DNA of 64,000 nt from Symbiodinium microadriaticum. Its lineage: Eukaryota; Sar; Dinophyceae; Suessiales; Symbiodiniaceae. The position numbers and the translations under genes were made by a program. Location: NCBI GenBank assembly GCA_001939145.1, contig LSRX01000343.1, forward strand, positions 443,722-507,721, written 5' to 3'. The notes under the pieces were generated by a model. The model had not been told where the DNA came from. It saw only the letters and a list, made by a program, of their open reading frames with translations, and searched no databases. Each line of letters opens with the position of its first letter. Within the stretch, counting starts at the first letter, position 1. Below are positions 20,804 through 30,814 of the stretch, piece after piece.

Positions 20804-21130
20804 TGTCCTTGCTTTTTGTTAGGGTTCAGGGTTTTGGGTTTTGGGTTTAGGGAACTTGGCAGCTTGTAACACGGGTTTGTAGGGAGCTCTAAGGGGGTTT
20901 TCGAGCTCTACAAGGCTTTGCAAGGTGCAGGACTTAGGGTCCCAAGTCCCCAACGCTCCCCTTTAAACCTGAAGCCAGTAGGCCTTGTAAATCCCTTAAA
21001 GTCCTTAAGAAATCCCCTGTAGAACCCTCTCGAAACCCTGACCCTAAACCTGGAACTCCAAGCCCCCCGAAACCCAAACCCTAAACCCTATAAACCAGGG
21101 ACCCTGGGCTCCGGGCGGCTTCAATCACCT

Positions 21131-21172
21131 GATCGGACTCCCATGAAATCGGAAGTGCGGCTCGAAGACCTG
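21131..21172 (-). CDS. 42-nt internal exon
   Basis: AAACGCCCAG acceptor, then VFEPHFRFHGSPI and a GTGATT donor. Both splice sites are good and the peptide is protein-like. It is opposite in strand to the gene at 19049-20803. No partner exon identified. Confidence 0.4.
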
Positions 21173-21577
21173 GGCGTTTAGGGTTTAGGGTTTAGGGGTC
21201 TGTCAGGTCCCAAGGGGGCTTTAGTAACCTCGCTAGTGAGGGTGTAGGGTCCAGGGCCTAGGGAAGTCATGAATATAGGGACCTTAGTAAGCCTCAGAAG
21301 TAAATATGGGGTTTTGGGCTCTGTTATAGTATCATTCTTCTAAGGAGCCCTAAGGAATATAAATTGGCATTTTATCTAAGCTTCTATAGAAGACAAGGGG
21401 CCTTACTGATTAGCGCCGGGTTCCTTCAAGGGTATTTTATGAGGGGTCTGTACAGTTAGGGCTTCTGCAATGGTGAGTATAAGGCTTATACTTAAGGACC
21501 GAAATCGTAACTGAAATAAGGGGTTTAGCTCTTTGCGTTGGGCATATACTGAGTTTGCTCGGCTTCTTCTTATACAG

Positions 21578-21887
21578 GCGCAGACCTTAAAAAGTTTTCA
21601 AAGCCACACCGGAGGAGGCCTTCAGGAAAGGACGGAGGCTGGGAACCAGCCGCTTCGAGCGAGTCTGCAAGAAGAGGACCACCCCCAAAAGTCCGAGAAG
21701 AACCGGGGTTAAGGGCTTGGGGTTGTTTAGGGTTTAGGATTTAGGGGTTTAGGGCTTAGGGTTTAGGGGTTTAGGGTTATGCCCGCAAGACCCAATCAAA
21801 AACCTCGAAAAAAGCGCCAGCCGAGAGACGAAATGGGTGCTGCGGCTGCGTGAGCCTGCCGGAGCAACAGTTCGCGGATTGAACTAA
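21578..21887 (+). CDS. Two possible exons
   Basis: 21578 to about 21713 follows the strong acceptor CTTCTTCTTATACAG. All three frames are open and protein-like, so the frame is unresolved; one contains FRKGRRLGTSRFERVCKKRT. 21790-21887 follows CCCGCAAG and reads PIKNLEKSASRETKWVLRLR, then a stop at 21885. They may be the end of the upstream plus-strand gene. Confidence 0.4.
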
Positions 21888-22336
21888 GCCTTAAAAAACC
21901 TAAACCCTAAACCTTGCAAGCTTTATAAACCTTTTAAACCTTATAAATACAAACCTTGTAAACCCTAAACCGTATAAACTCCATAAACCCTAAACCCTAA
22001 ACCGTATAAACCCTGTAAGCCCTAAACTCCTAAACCCTAAACCCCCCCCCCCCAACCGGGAAAGCCTGAAGTTCAGGGCTTCGGGGTTAGGATTTTGGTA
22101 TTTGGGGCGCCCGAAACATAGAACCCTAAACCCCTGAGCCCTAAACCCTAGGGTTTATGGTTTAGGGTTTAGGGTTTTTTGCCAAACCCGAAATCCAGAG
22201 CCCGAAGCCTCGACCCGAAGCCCTGGATCCGAAACCCGGAGCCCTGAGACGAAGCCGAAACCCCGGAGCCTAACGAGTACTTTAGCTTTGTAACGCATCC
22301 TTCGGGTTCCCAGACATATTTGATATTAAGACCCAT

Positions 22337-22565
22337 GTTTAATATAGAAACCCCCCATAGCCGGAGTCGATTCTTTCTCGGGCTTCTGCATTACCCCCGA
22401 AACCCTACACGTCTACCCCACCTCGACAATTTCCAAACCCCAAGCCCTAAACCCCAAACCACTGCAGCCTTGCATCGGGGGGTTCACAGGCCTCTGTCTT
22501 CCTTTGTAGTAAATTCGGCTAAAGCCTCTTCCGGGGTTTTTTTGCGATGGAGCCGAAGGACCCTA
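22337..22565 (-). CDS. Two possible exons
   Basis: A minus frame at about 22460-22565 reads NPGRGFSRIYYKGRQRPVNP. A further exon at 22391 follows GTAATGCAG and reads KPEKESTPAMG before a GT. A plus frame covering the same DNA is also open (22320-22592), so strand is not certain. Confidence 0.35.
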
Positions 22566-23019
22566 CACCACCCTACACCCGTTTGTGCTTAAGTTTTTAG
22601 GCTTCAGGCCTCCTGACTTAGCAGCTTCCGTGGGCCTTGGCAAAAACCATGAGACGAGTGTTCCGACTGATGTAAGCTTGACATTGGTCTCTGGCCTTCC
22701 TCTTGCTCTCTAAATGCATGTCCTTGCCGGTCCAGGGTTTAGGGTTTACGGGGTATCAGTGCCCTTTACCTTTCAATCCGGAGCCCGGAACCGAAGTTTT
22801 ACAACGCAACGAATCCGGCTAAACCATTACAGCAAACCTCACTGTCATTACCCTTATCGCTCCCTTTTCAGAACCCTGAAAAGCGGCTCCCTACTCCAAT
22901 TATGAGGGCTTCAAGCAGGAAATCGCCTGAAGCCCAAACCTCTAAATCCTAAATCCCTAGACCCTAAAGCCCAAACCCTAAACCCTAAACCCCCAAACTC
23001 CTAAATCCTAAATCCAATG

Positions 23020-23105
23020 TCCGAAAGGGGTTCAAGCTGAGGCCCCCGGCGTCATCTTCCCGAATGACGGCGGGGTGTTCCCGAGGGTGAACTTCGTCAA
23101 ACCTG
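23020..23105. CDS. Exon-like segment open on both strands
   Basis: Plus frame: PGVIFPNDGGVFPRVNFVKP with GC-rich third positions and a GT donor. Minus frame: FDEVHPREHPAVIREDDAGG after GTCTGCAGACCAG. Both look protein-like; I lean to the plus strand on codon composition. Confidence 0.35.
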
Positions 23106-23339
23106 GTCTGCAGACACAGCGCTTTAGAAGTTTAGGGTTTTGAGTCTACGATCTAGGGTTTAGGGTTTAGAGTTTACGATTTGGGGTTTAGGGGTTAAGA
23201 TTTTGGGTCGATGATTGCAGTCTTACAGCTGCTTGTTCTGCCTGCGGTGGCCATTTGAATTAATGGTCGGCTGTTTGACTTGTAGGTTCCGTGTCGAAAG
23301 ATGTATGTCTGTATGATTCCATGATTCCGTGGGTCTGTA

Positions 23340-23392
23340 TGTCTGTATGTATGTATGTATGTATGTATGTATGCATGCATATATGTATATGA
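23340..23392. repeat. (TGTA)n microsatellite
   Basis: GTCTGTATGTATG repeats turning to GCATGCATATATG. Confidence 0.9.
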
Positions 23393-23863
23393 CCGATAGC
23401 TGAGAGTCGCCGCGGTGATCATTGATTGTGCCGCGACAAAGAATCCAGGCGCGGAGGGCAGACCTCCTGTCCAGCAGCATCTAGTTTCTGAGCTACGTAC
23501 CCATCGAGACGCTGAGCTGTTTGTCTGTGGCGTCTACCATTGAGTGGCGACTGGGGCAGAGACCCTGCACTACGGCAGTCGAAGAGGTGGCTCATGTGAT
23601 GACTCAGCAACCAGGACCAGGTGCTTTGCATGATTCGGGGCGTTGACCTGAGCTTATCCTTTCCCTGAGTGACGTCAAAGACGTTAGAGCAAGGACAGGC
23701 ATTTGGGAAACCGCTGCTTGACCAGGACCGGCTAGGGAATAGGACGAGGACTGGCAAGACCTTTGTGCTGTGATCTGCGAAGCTTTTCCGGCCTTTGCTG
23801 CCATCTTGGGTTCTTGTTGAGGGATGTTACTTAAGTTACCATAATAGGGATCTATAGTAAATA

Positions 23864-24899
23864 CTATGGTTTCGTGGGAACATGTGCCATCAGCGGATGT
23901 GGAGGCACTTCTGGAAGTACGCATGCCGCGAGGGGGAGTGCAGCAACCAAGTCCCATCGCAGGGTTTGTGCCAGGGCCAACAAATGGAGCTCCGGCGCAG
24001 ACCTTTCAGCCCATGCTCTGCGTGCATTCGAAGCTCCCTTGGCAGTGCTTGAAACCCGATGGTTCCAGCCTTTCATCTTCCGAGGCGTGAGCTCCGAGTT
24101 TACGGTAATGTGATTATAACAACAAAAGCCCTAAATACAGGTAAGAAGTATGAGGGTAGTAATATTCATGAACCAATCATTTAGATCCTCATTTATTCGA
24201 TCTTGAAAAGGATGCCCCGATGAGAGTCTTATCTTGCGTATGTGGTTTCACGTTTAAGGTGTCAGGTTCAGGGCGGAGGGTTCAAGGTATAGGCTTTAGG
24301 GCTTCAGGGTTTAGGGTTTGGTGGATGCTGTAAAGTTGGTCGTCCTCGCGCATTGAAAGCAGACTCGAGCAAATGCACGAGTCATCCCGTTGCCAGCTTC
24401 CTGCTGCTAACACGGTAGGTATTTTGTAGTAGACTTAACCAAAGCCCGAGGTATTCAAGCTAAATAAACTTCATAATTCTTGAGCACAGAAGATTTAGGA
24501 ATCCCTTAAACACTAAGCCCTAAGCCCTAAGCCCTAAACTCAAACCTCAAAACTCCGTTATGGTGCTTGTCACTGAAGCCCCTCGTGACCTCAAAAAAAG
24601 GCTCAGGCACAGGGTCTAGGGGTTCATGAAGACTCTGTAGAGGCCTTAATATTTAAAAAAATTAGTATGGGTTTTGGGGGCTCCTTATTAAAATTCTAGT
24701 ATAATATACCCCCCCAAACCTTATTCTTATTATTAAAGCCCCTATATTACCTGGGCAAAAGCCAAGCCGGGCAGCTGATGTTCACCGGCGACATGCGGTT
24801 CACGGCTGGCAGCAGCTCCGTCTCTATTATTCCTGCACAGTTTCTGCTGGAGCAGGAAATCGGGGACCTTATAACTTATACCCTGCATCATCACCTCTG
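23864..24899 (-). CDS. Three-exon gene, family unknown
   Basis: Exons 24751-24899 (SYKVPDFLLQQKLCRNNRDG, good donor CAG|GTAATA), 24329-24403 (after GTTAGCAG: GNGMTRAFARVCFQCARTTN) and 23864-24076 (after GGAAG: ASNARRAWAERSAPELHLLA) join in phase 0. About 145 residues are visible. The first intron contains a P1 palindrome at 24639-24743. The exon before 24899 may lie at about 25030-25230 on the same strand. The third exon has competing frames on both strands (23604-24113), so its end is less sure. Confidence 0.55.
24639..24743. mobile_element. Palindromic element, family P1, inside an intron
   Basis: AGAGGCCTTAATATTTAAAA and GGGTTTTGGGGGCTCC at the left; CCCCCCCAAACC and TTATTATTAAAGCCCCT at the right. 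It lies between exons at 24899 and 24403. Confidence 0.6.
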
Positions 24900-25029
24900 C
24901 TAGGGATTGAACCTTAAACCCTAAACCCTGAAGTCTGAGATCTCTGAACAATTGAAATTCAAACCCCAAGGGCCCTAACCTCCAGACTCTAAGAATTGAA
25001 CTTTGAGCCCCTAAACGGTAAACCCTGAA

Positions 25030-25411
25030 TCACAGACCCGAGCAGAATTATACTTGATGGATTGTGCCAAATTTGGGCCCCCTTTTATAAGAATGCCCGG
25101 GTTCCCAAAAAAAGCGATAAGGCGGCGGGCGCAGGGAACATCCAGGGGCTTAGGGCGCCTACGAAGTGCTACTACTCTGCCGAAGATGCTCGTCCCCGAA
25201 AAAGTCCTACAAACCGCAGCATTCAGAGAGAAGTAAGAACTAGTCGTCGTCGTCGTGTTCGTCGTCGTGGTGGTCGTCACAGTGGCAAGACCAGCAGGCA
25301 CAGGAGAAGGAGCTGGAGCAGCAGAAGGAGCAGTTGACATCGTCTGTGGCGCTGGCGGTCGTGATAGTGGGCGTGGCGTTCTTGAAACCTTTTTCGTCCG
25401 TCATGCACGAA
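25030..25411. CDS. Exon-like block, strand unresolved
   Basis: Minus: after GGTTTGTAG a frame reads TFSGTSIFGR and continues into FGNPGILIKGGPNLAQSIKY, compatible with being upstream of the gene at 24899. Plus: 25150-25236 reads GLRAPTKCYYSAEDARP and ends at GTAAGA. A further plus frame, 25244-25411, gives a Gln/Glu-rich coil (QEKELEQQKEQL) followed by SSVALAVVIVGVAFL, a possible membrane anchor, then a stop. Confidence 0.35.
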
Positions 25412-25439
25412 TAAATTGCCAAATTTCTTTATTCAGGGG

Positions 25440-25945
25440 GTTTTTACTGAACTTAAGGTTTGGTGCTGAGTTTAAGGGTTGGGCGCTTGTCGAATTTCGG
25501 TTTCCCCTTGCCAAAGCCACCATCTGCAAACCAGGTTCGAGCCTGCTGAAACATGTTTTAATCGAGAGGGTGAAAAACTTGCTGCTTGTGCCTTGAGCCG
25601 AAGGTTGGGAGGCCTGTGCCTTGAGCCGAACGTTTAGGGTGTGGGGTTTAGGGCTCGTAAGCGTCATTTCCCTTGCCAAAGCCACGATCTGGAGATAAGG
25701 TTTGAGGCGGGTGAAACGTGTACTAATCGAGTGGGTGAAACCTTGAGCCAAGCTGTACATATGGGTAGTTCGCTAAATTCGGACCCCTTTTCAGGTCCTA
25801 GATATAGTACGGCACCCTTCTAAAACGGATCCGAAAAGGGGCCCTGGTTTAGAAAACTACCCATATAGAGGCGTGTGCCTTGAGCCGAAAGTTTAAAGAC
25901 CTGTGTCTTGAGCCGAAGGGCCGAAGGTTTAGGGTGTGGGGTTTA
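25440..25945. repeat. Tandem duplication of about 165 bp split by a palindrome
   Basis: CCCCTTGCCAAAGCCACCAT through 'TTGAGCCGAA' occurs at about 25502-25610 and again, diverged, at about 25668-25745. TTGAGCCGAA boxes recur at 25605, 25622, 25880 and 25911. A minus frame (25401-25760) stays open through both copies, with a repeated LQ.VALAR motif. Confidence 0.6.
25763..25862. mobile_element. Palindromic element, family P2, reference copy
   Basis: The 100-bp element starts GGGTAGTTCGCTAAATTCGG and ends with the complement (TTTAGAAAACTACCC). It has a conserved centre, GTACGGCACCCTT, and paired CCCCTTTTC/GAAAAGGGG arms. ATAT flanks both ends, a possible target duplication. Confidence 0.65.
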
Positions 25946-26191
25946 GTTTAGAGCTTTTACATGTTATGCACATATCCATAATATTTACTATGTGTATATG
26001 TATAACAGATTATGTTGTGTAATTGTGTATGTAATGAAAGAAAGTCCCGGCAACGCAGGGTGCCGTTGCACGGCCCGCCGGCTCTGGCAGGCGAATGGAC
26101 GAGGAAAGAATCGTCGAAGATAATCTGAAAATACACAAGGAGACGAAGTTTCTAAGATGCCCTGGCACCCCGACTCTGTCAAGCAGAAGTT

Positions 26192-29100
26192 AAAGGAGCC
26201 CGATTGAAATCAAGCATTTTTTCTGCTGCTGCACTGCTGCACGTGCAACGACACTTGTCACGGGAAGAACAGCTTCAGATTTCAGATCGTGATCACGGCT
26301 TTCCTTGGCATCGCATGAGCCAATGAGCCACGATTCATGACGTGGTTCATTTGAAGAGTACGATTCGTCTCAACTGAATTCTTTTTGCTCAAGCCAAGCA
26401 TCCGAACTTAAACGGAAGCTTCATCTGCTTCATGGCGTCCTCCTTTCCCCAACCCCGTGCTCCGCATGAACATGGAGTGAATTCGCTTTGCCTTGCCGTG
26501 CCTGGCCTCGGAATCCTGCTGCTGCAGCTGCTGCTGCTTTCGCTTCCGTTTGCTAGCGCTCGACTTCGAGTCCTGCCACATGACTCCGCTTAGAATCTGG
26601 TTCTAAAACAAACTGTCATGGTCCATTGTGGGTTTGTGGTTAGCTTAGCTTATCAATGCAGCGGGAACTGCAACGATCATGCCGCACGAGCTCCCGGACT
26701 TCTCAGAAGTTTCAGATTTCAGACCCCATGCCGAACAACACCGAAAAGATCCCGGAAGCTTATGTCATACAATCTTCGGCCAGCCGCATCCTCGGCACCC
26801 GTATTCTTCTTTGGCATCTCCGGCTCCGGGGCGATTGCTGCAGGCATCACCTGGCTTGTAACGTTGGCTTTAATTGGGCTTAAGGATTAAAGCTGTGCAG
26901 GGTTGGCAAAGGTTTAGGGCTTAAGGCTTAATTTAGGGCTTAAGGCTTAAAGGTCTATAGAGTTGCAAGCGCAAGAATCGTCTGTTTGGCTGCTTGGTTG
27001 CGCCTTCTCGTCCGAGCCCTGGCGAGCGTTTTCGGCATCCGTCGCCGCGTGGTTTTTCTCGTCCACCTGCTGTTTGCATAGTTATAGGTTAGGCTTCGAT
27101 TGGAGGTTTGCGGCTTCAGTCAAGTTTAGGAGTTTAAGGCACGCAGGGGCTGTGGCCCTGCTCCGTGAGAGCGCGCTAAATCCAAGCTCCTCAACCACAT
27201 CCTTGAATCCTAGAACGGCCTTAGAGTTTAGGCTTAGGGCTTAGGGTTCGAACGCATGCAGCTTCTGTTTGGCTGCTTCGTTGTGCCAGTGCCTCGTCCG
27301 AGTCCTTGCGAGCATCCTTGGCGTTGGCATCCGTCTTCGCGGAACCTTGGTCTGGGATCTGGTCAATCTGCTCTTCCACGGGCACCTGCATCGCAGCGGT
27401 TTAGGTTTGGTGGTCTCCGGCTTCCGGCAATTTTAAAAGTTTAAAGACCACAGTCTACAGGGGCGCAACCTGCTAAATCCATGAGCCAAGATTTATTAAT
27501 GATGAGGGGCTTCCTGGACCAAGCCTCCCTAACGGTTTAGAGTTTAAGTTTTAGGGTAACGGTGTAGAGTTTAAGTTTTAGGGTCCTAAGAGCAAAAACT
27601 GGTTTAGGGATGAAGGCAATGTAAGGCCATTGGAAATGCTAAGGTTTAGGTTGTAGAGGTACGGACCCGAGCATCTACTGTTTGGCAGCTGGCCATGCCT
27701 GCAACTGCGACACTGACACCGAGTCTGGCGGAGTGGCAGCATGGGCATCGGTATTCCCCTTTGGCATGTCGGCGCTTGCTTCGGCGAGCATCGCCTGGCT
27801 TGCAATGTCGGGCTTAGATTAAGCTGTAAAGTTGTGGCACAGGTTTAGGGGCTTAGGGGCCTAGGGCTACTGGCACCAGCATCTTCGGTGAAGTTGTGCC
27901 TCCTCCGAGTCCTTGCGAGCATCCTTGGTGTTGGCATCCGTCTTCGCGGAACCTGGGTGTGGGATCTGGTCAATCTGCTCTTCCACGGGCACCTGGCATC
28001 GTAGCGGTTTAGGTTTTGAGGTTTCCGGCTTCCTGGGCCAAGCCTTCCGCTTCTTAAACCACACAATTGAATTCTAACGGTTTAGAGTTTAAGTTTTAGG
28101 GCCCTAAGAGCAAAAACTGGTTTAGGGATGAAGGCAATGTAGGGCCATTGGAATTGACCAAGGTTTAGGTTGTAGAGGTACGGACCCGAGCATCTACTAT
28201 TTGGCAGCTGGCCATGCCTGCAACCGCGACACCGAGTCTGGCGGAGTGGCAGCATGGGCTTCGGTATTCCCCTTTGGCCAGTCGGCGCTTGCTTCGGCGA
28301 GCATCGCCTGGCTTGCAATGTCGGGCTTAGATTAAGCTGTAAAGTTGTGGCAAAGGTTTCGGGCCTAGGGCTACTGGCACCAGCATCTTCGGTGTGGATG
28401 CTTCATGGTGCCTCGTCCGAGTCCTTGCGAGCATCCTTGGCGTTGGCATCCGTCTTCGCGGAACGTGGGTGTGGGATCTGGTCCTGGTCAATCTGCTCTT
28501 CCACGGGCACCTGGCATCGTAGCGGTTTAGGTTTAGGTCTTGAGTTTTCCGGCGAAGGGACCACAGTCTACGAGGGCGCAACCTGGTAAATGAAAACGTC
28601 GGGATTTAGAAGTAATCGTATACGGGGCCTCCTGAGGCCTCTTGGACCAAGCCTCCCAAATCTTAAACTGGACCCGTTTAGTGTTGAGGGCTTGCGGTCC
28701 TAAGAGCAAAAACTGGCTTCAGGTTTCAGAAAACGTAGGGCCGTGGGAAGAAAGGTTTGCGATCCCGGTTTGCGGTTTAAAATTGCGGACACGAGCATCT
28801 ACTCTTTGACAGCTGGCTGCGCCTGCAACTCCAAGTGTGGTGGGGGGGGGCATCACGGGCCTCGGCATGGGTACTCTTTGGCTTCTCCGCAGCGGCTGCG
28901 TCTGCGAGCATCACCTGGCTTAGAAACTTGGGTTTAGAGTTGATAGTTTAGGGCAGTTTAGGGATTAAGTTGTAAATGGGTTGGCAAAAGTTTAGGGCTT
29001 AGAGGCTTAGCGGCTTAAAATTCCAAGCAGGCCAGCTTCTGTTGGGTTGTTTGGCTGCGCCTTCTCGTCCGAGTCCTGGCGAGTATTATCGCCAGCTGGG

Positions 29101-29213
29101 TGCTCTTCCCTGATCACCTGGCACATGGAATCGTAGTGCTTGAACAACTCAGAACAATGTGAAACAAGCTTCCGTTTCATCCTCAATGAATGTTGCCTAG
29201 CCGGCTCACTCAT
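26192..29213 (-). CDS. Gene built from alternating duplicated exons A and B
   Basis: Minus strand, from a possible ATG at 29213 through in-frame B5. B exons: 29061-29117, 28412-28510, 27900-27992, 27293-27385, 27004-27066; reference copies are 31 codons with VPVEEQIDQIP and AKTDANAKDARKDSDE. A exons: 28850-28914, 28233-28307, 27720-27794 and about 26776-26850; 25 codons, such as AMLAEASADMPKGNTDAHAA. Each starts after CAG with G(T/C)G and is phase 0 at both ends, so any number can be chained. Donors are GC for B and GT for A. After the array come 26411-26580 (GACTCG start, nuclear-signal-like SKRKRKQQQ, 56 codons) and about 26192-26300 (SRDHDLKSEAVLPVTSVVAR). The repeat protein is Ala/Asp/Lys-rich and probably disordered; a nuclear role is a guess. 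Introns carry TTTAGG-type repeats. Confidence 0.6.
27540..28760. repeat. Tandem genomic repeats of about 520-600 bp
   Basis: The intron landmark AGCAAAAACTGG starts at 27591, 28109 and 28705, giving periods of 518 and 596. The unit contains one A exon, one B exon and introns. The first two copies are very similar; the third is diverged, with an insertion. Confidence 0.8.
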
Positions 29214-29533
29214 GACTGAAGCCAGCTCAGCTCTGGCAGCTCAGGCGTTTAAACAAGCCCTGCAACAATAACCGTCTGTTGCCCTTTGGGCTGTCTTGAC
29301 TAGTCTTGGCGGATTGTTGAGAGCAGCGGATGTAGCAGGGGAGCCGATGCCACAGGATATGCGAAAGCAAACAGAACAGAGGACGAGAGAAGAAAGAGCA
29401 GACTAAAAATACATGTAAGAGGTGAAGAAGACGAGCTAAACAGAAGAGTACGATGTGGAAACAAATAGAGATCACCTTCAGCCCAAAAGCAGGAAAACAT
29501 CGAGCAAGAAACAAGAAGCACGACAGGCGAAGG

Positions 29534-29616
29534 CTAGCAGGCGCAGACAGCAGGAGCAAGCACGCATATAAAAAACACAAAATCAATAGTCAGGAAAATA
29601 ATGGTCCCGAATAAGC
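29534..29616 (-). CDS. Possible membrane-helix terminal exon
   Basis: After AAGAG, two bases and 26 codons read LFGTIIFLTIDFVFFICVLA and then PAVCAC before the stop. This is a plausible 18-20 residue membrane span at a protein C-terminus. Two upstream minus frames (29620-29785) are open, but I cannot choose between them. Confidence 0.35.
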
Positions 29617-30025
29617 CTCTTGTCAAGTTGGATCGCGAGCGTCTTAATGGCCGCGTGCCACAAGCGTTGCAGCACTCACGGGCAAGTAGCTTAGATACGA
29701 ACTGCCACACTGACCAAAGATAAGTAAGATAAGACGCACAGGTTGGATCGTGAATGGGGCCTTGGGACCTTGGGATAGTTTTCAATTATTCTTGGACCCC
29801 CAGCCCCACTGGAAATCGAACTGAGGCTTAGGCTTAGACTTCGACCCGGAGCTGCCCGCCCCTGACCGTGACCGTCGACACCCCAGTTACCTAGTTCCAA
29901 AAACTTTAGAAACATCAAGAAAACCCTGACCCTCACCCGAGACAGCCCGAAACCGAACCCCCAAACCGCCCAAACCGCAACTTTAAACTTTAAACTAACC
30001 TCTTAACTCTTAACTCTTAACCGTC

Positions 30026-30670
30026 TCAATCCTTAGAGCTCGTCCTTGCCGCCTCGGCCTCGCCCCCGATGCCCGCGCCCTCCTTCTCCTTTACGTCCTC
30101 ACGTCGACGGCTCGTACAAGCCGTTGCAGCAATGACAGCAACAATCTGTTTGGATGAACTGATGCTCTCAGTTATCTCACTAAGCTGACGCAAGCGACGA
30201 CGGCAATCACACAACACTCTTCTGTGAAAAATGAGTTGCTTCACTAGGCTTTAGCTTCCTCGGCTTCCTCATCCTCATGGAGGTCGAGGTCTTTGTCTTT
30301 CTCTTCGTCAGAGGAGAGAGCATCTTCATCTTCACGGTCATCATTATCACGGTCATCGCCGTCGCCATCACCCTCTGCATCTGGAGCTGGTCCTTTTTTG
30401 GCACGCTTGGATTTGCGCTTCTCCTTGCCAGTGCCCTTATCACCCTTATCCTTCTTCTTTTTTTTCTTCTTCTTCCCGTCACCGTCGCCGTCTTCGGTCA
30501 AGCTCTGCCTGGCACACTGGTGATTTCAGTTTCAAGTTTCAAGTGAATGGGCGAGTCTTTTGACAATGAGAGTTTTGCTGGGCCTGAACTTGGTAAGGTT
30601 AAGACCGCAGGCGTTGATGCCATTCTGACCGCTGTGCATGTCCGAAGCAAGCTGTAGCAGGGGGTGCAAC
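30026..30670 (-). CDS. Acidic/basic low-complexity protein, C-terminal exons
   Basis: Exons 30541-30670 (SDMHSGQNGINACGLNLTKF and PSKTLIVKRLAHSL), 30250-30504 (after GCCAGGCAG) and 30026-30184 (after GCGTCAG) are consistent with phase-0 joins. The middle exon starts acidic (TEDGDGDG), has a run of eight lysines and a Lys/Arg block (GKEKRKSKRAKKGP), then a long Asp/Glu-rich tail. The last exon reads LSEITESISSSKQIVAVIAA and ends Glu/Ala-rich. Such charged tails are common in nucleic-acid-binding and chaperone proteins, which is not evidence for a specific family. The first intron needs a GA donor and the second a GC donor. Confidence 0.5.
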
Positions 30671-30814
30671 CTTGGCAAAGCACCATCGGGCGAACCAACC
30701 AAACCCAACAAAGCCAATCACCCTGCTACATGGAATTGCATTACAACTTACAACCAACGTTCGAAAGGCCGAAGTGTGCATCTGTGCATGAGTCATGAGT
30801 CAGGGAGTCGAGAG

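Noticed and set aside
29227..29586. 119-codon Leu/Cys/Phe-rich minus frame
   Set aside because: Explained by a purine-rich opposite strand; no splice sites or balanced composition. Only its neighbour 29534-29616 is kept as a candidate.
30277..30546. Hydrophobic plus-strand frame
   Set aside because: It is the antisense of the Asp/Glu/Lys-rich exon 30250-30504; GAN/AAG complement gives Phe/Val/Leu codons.
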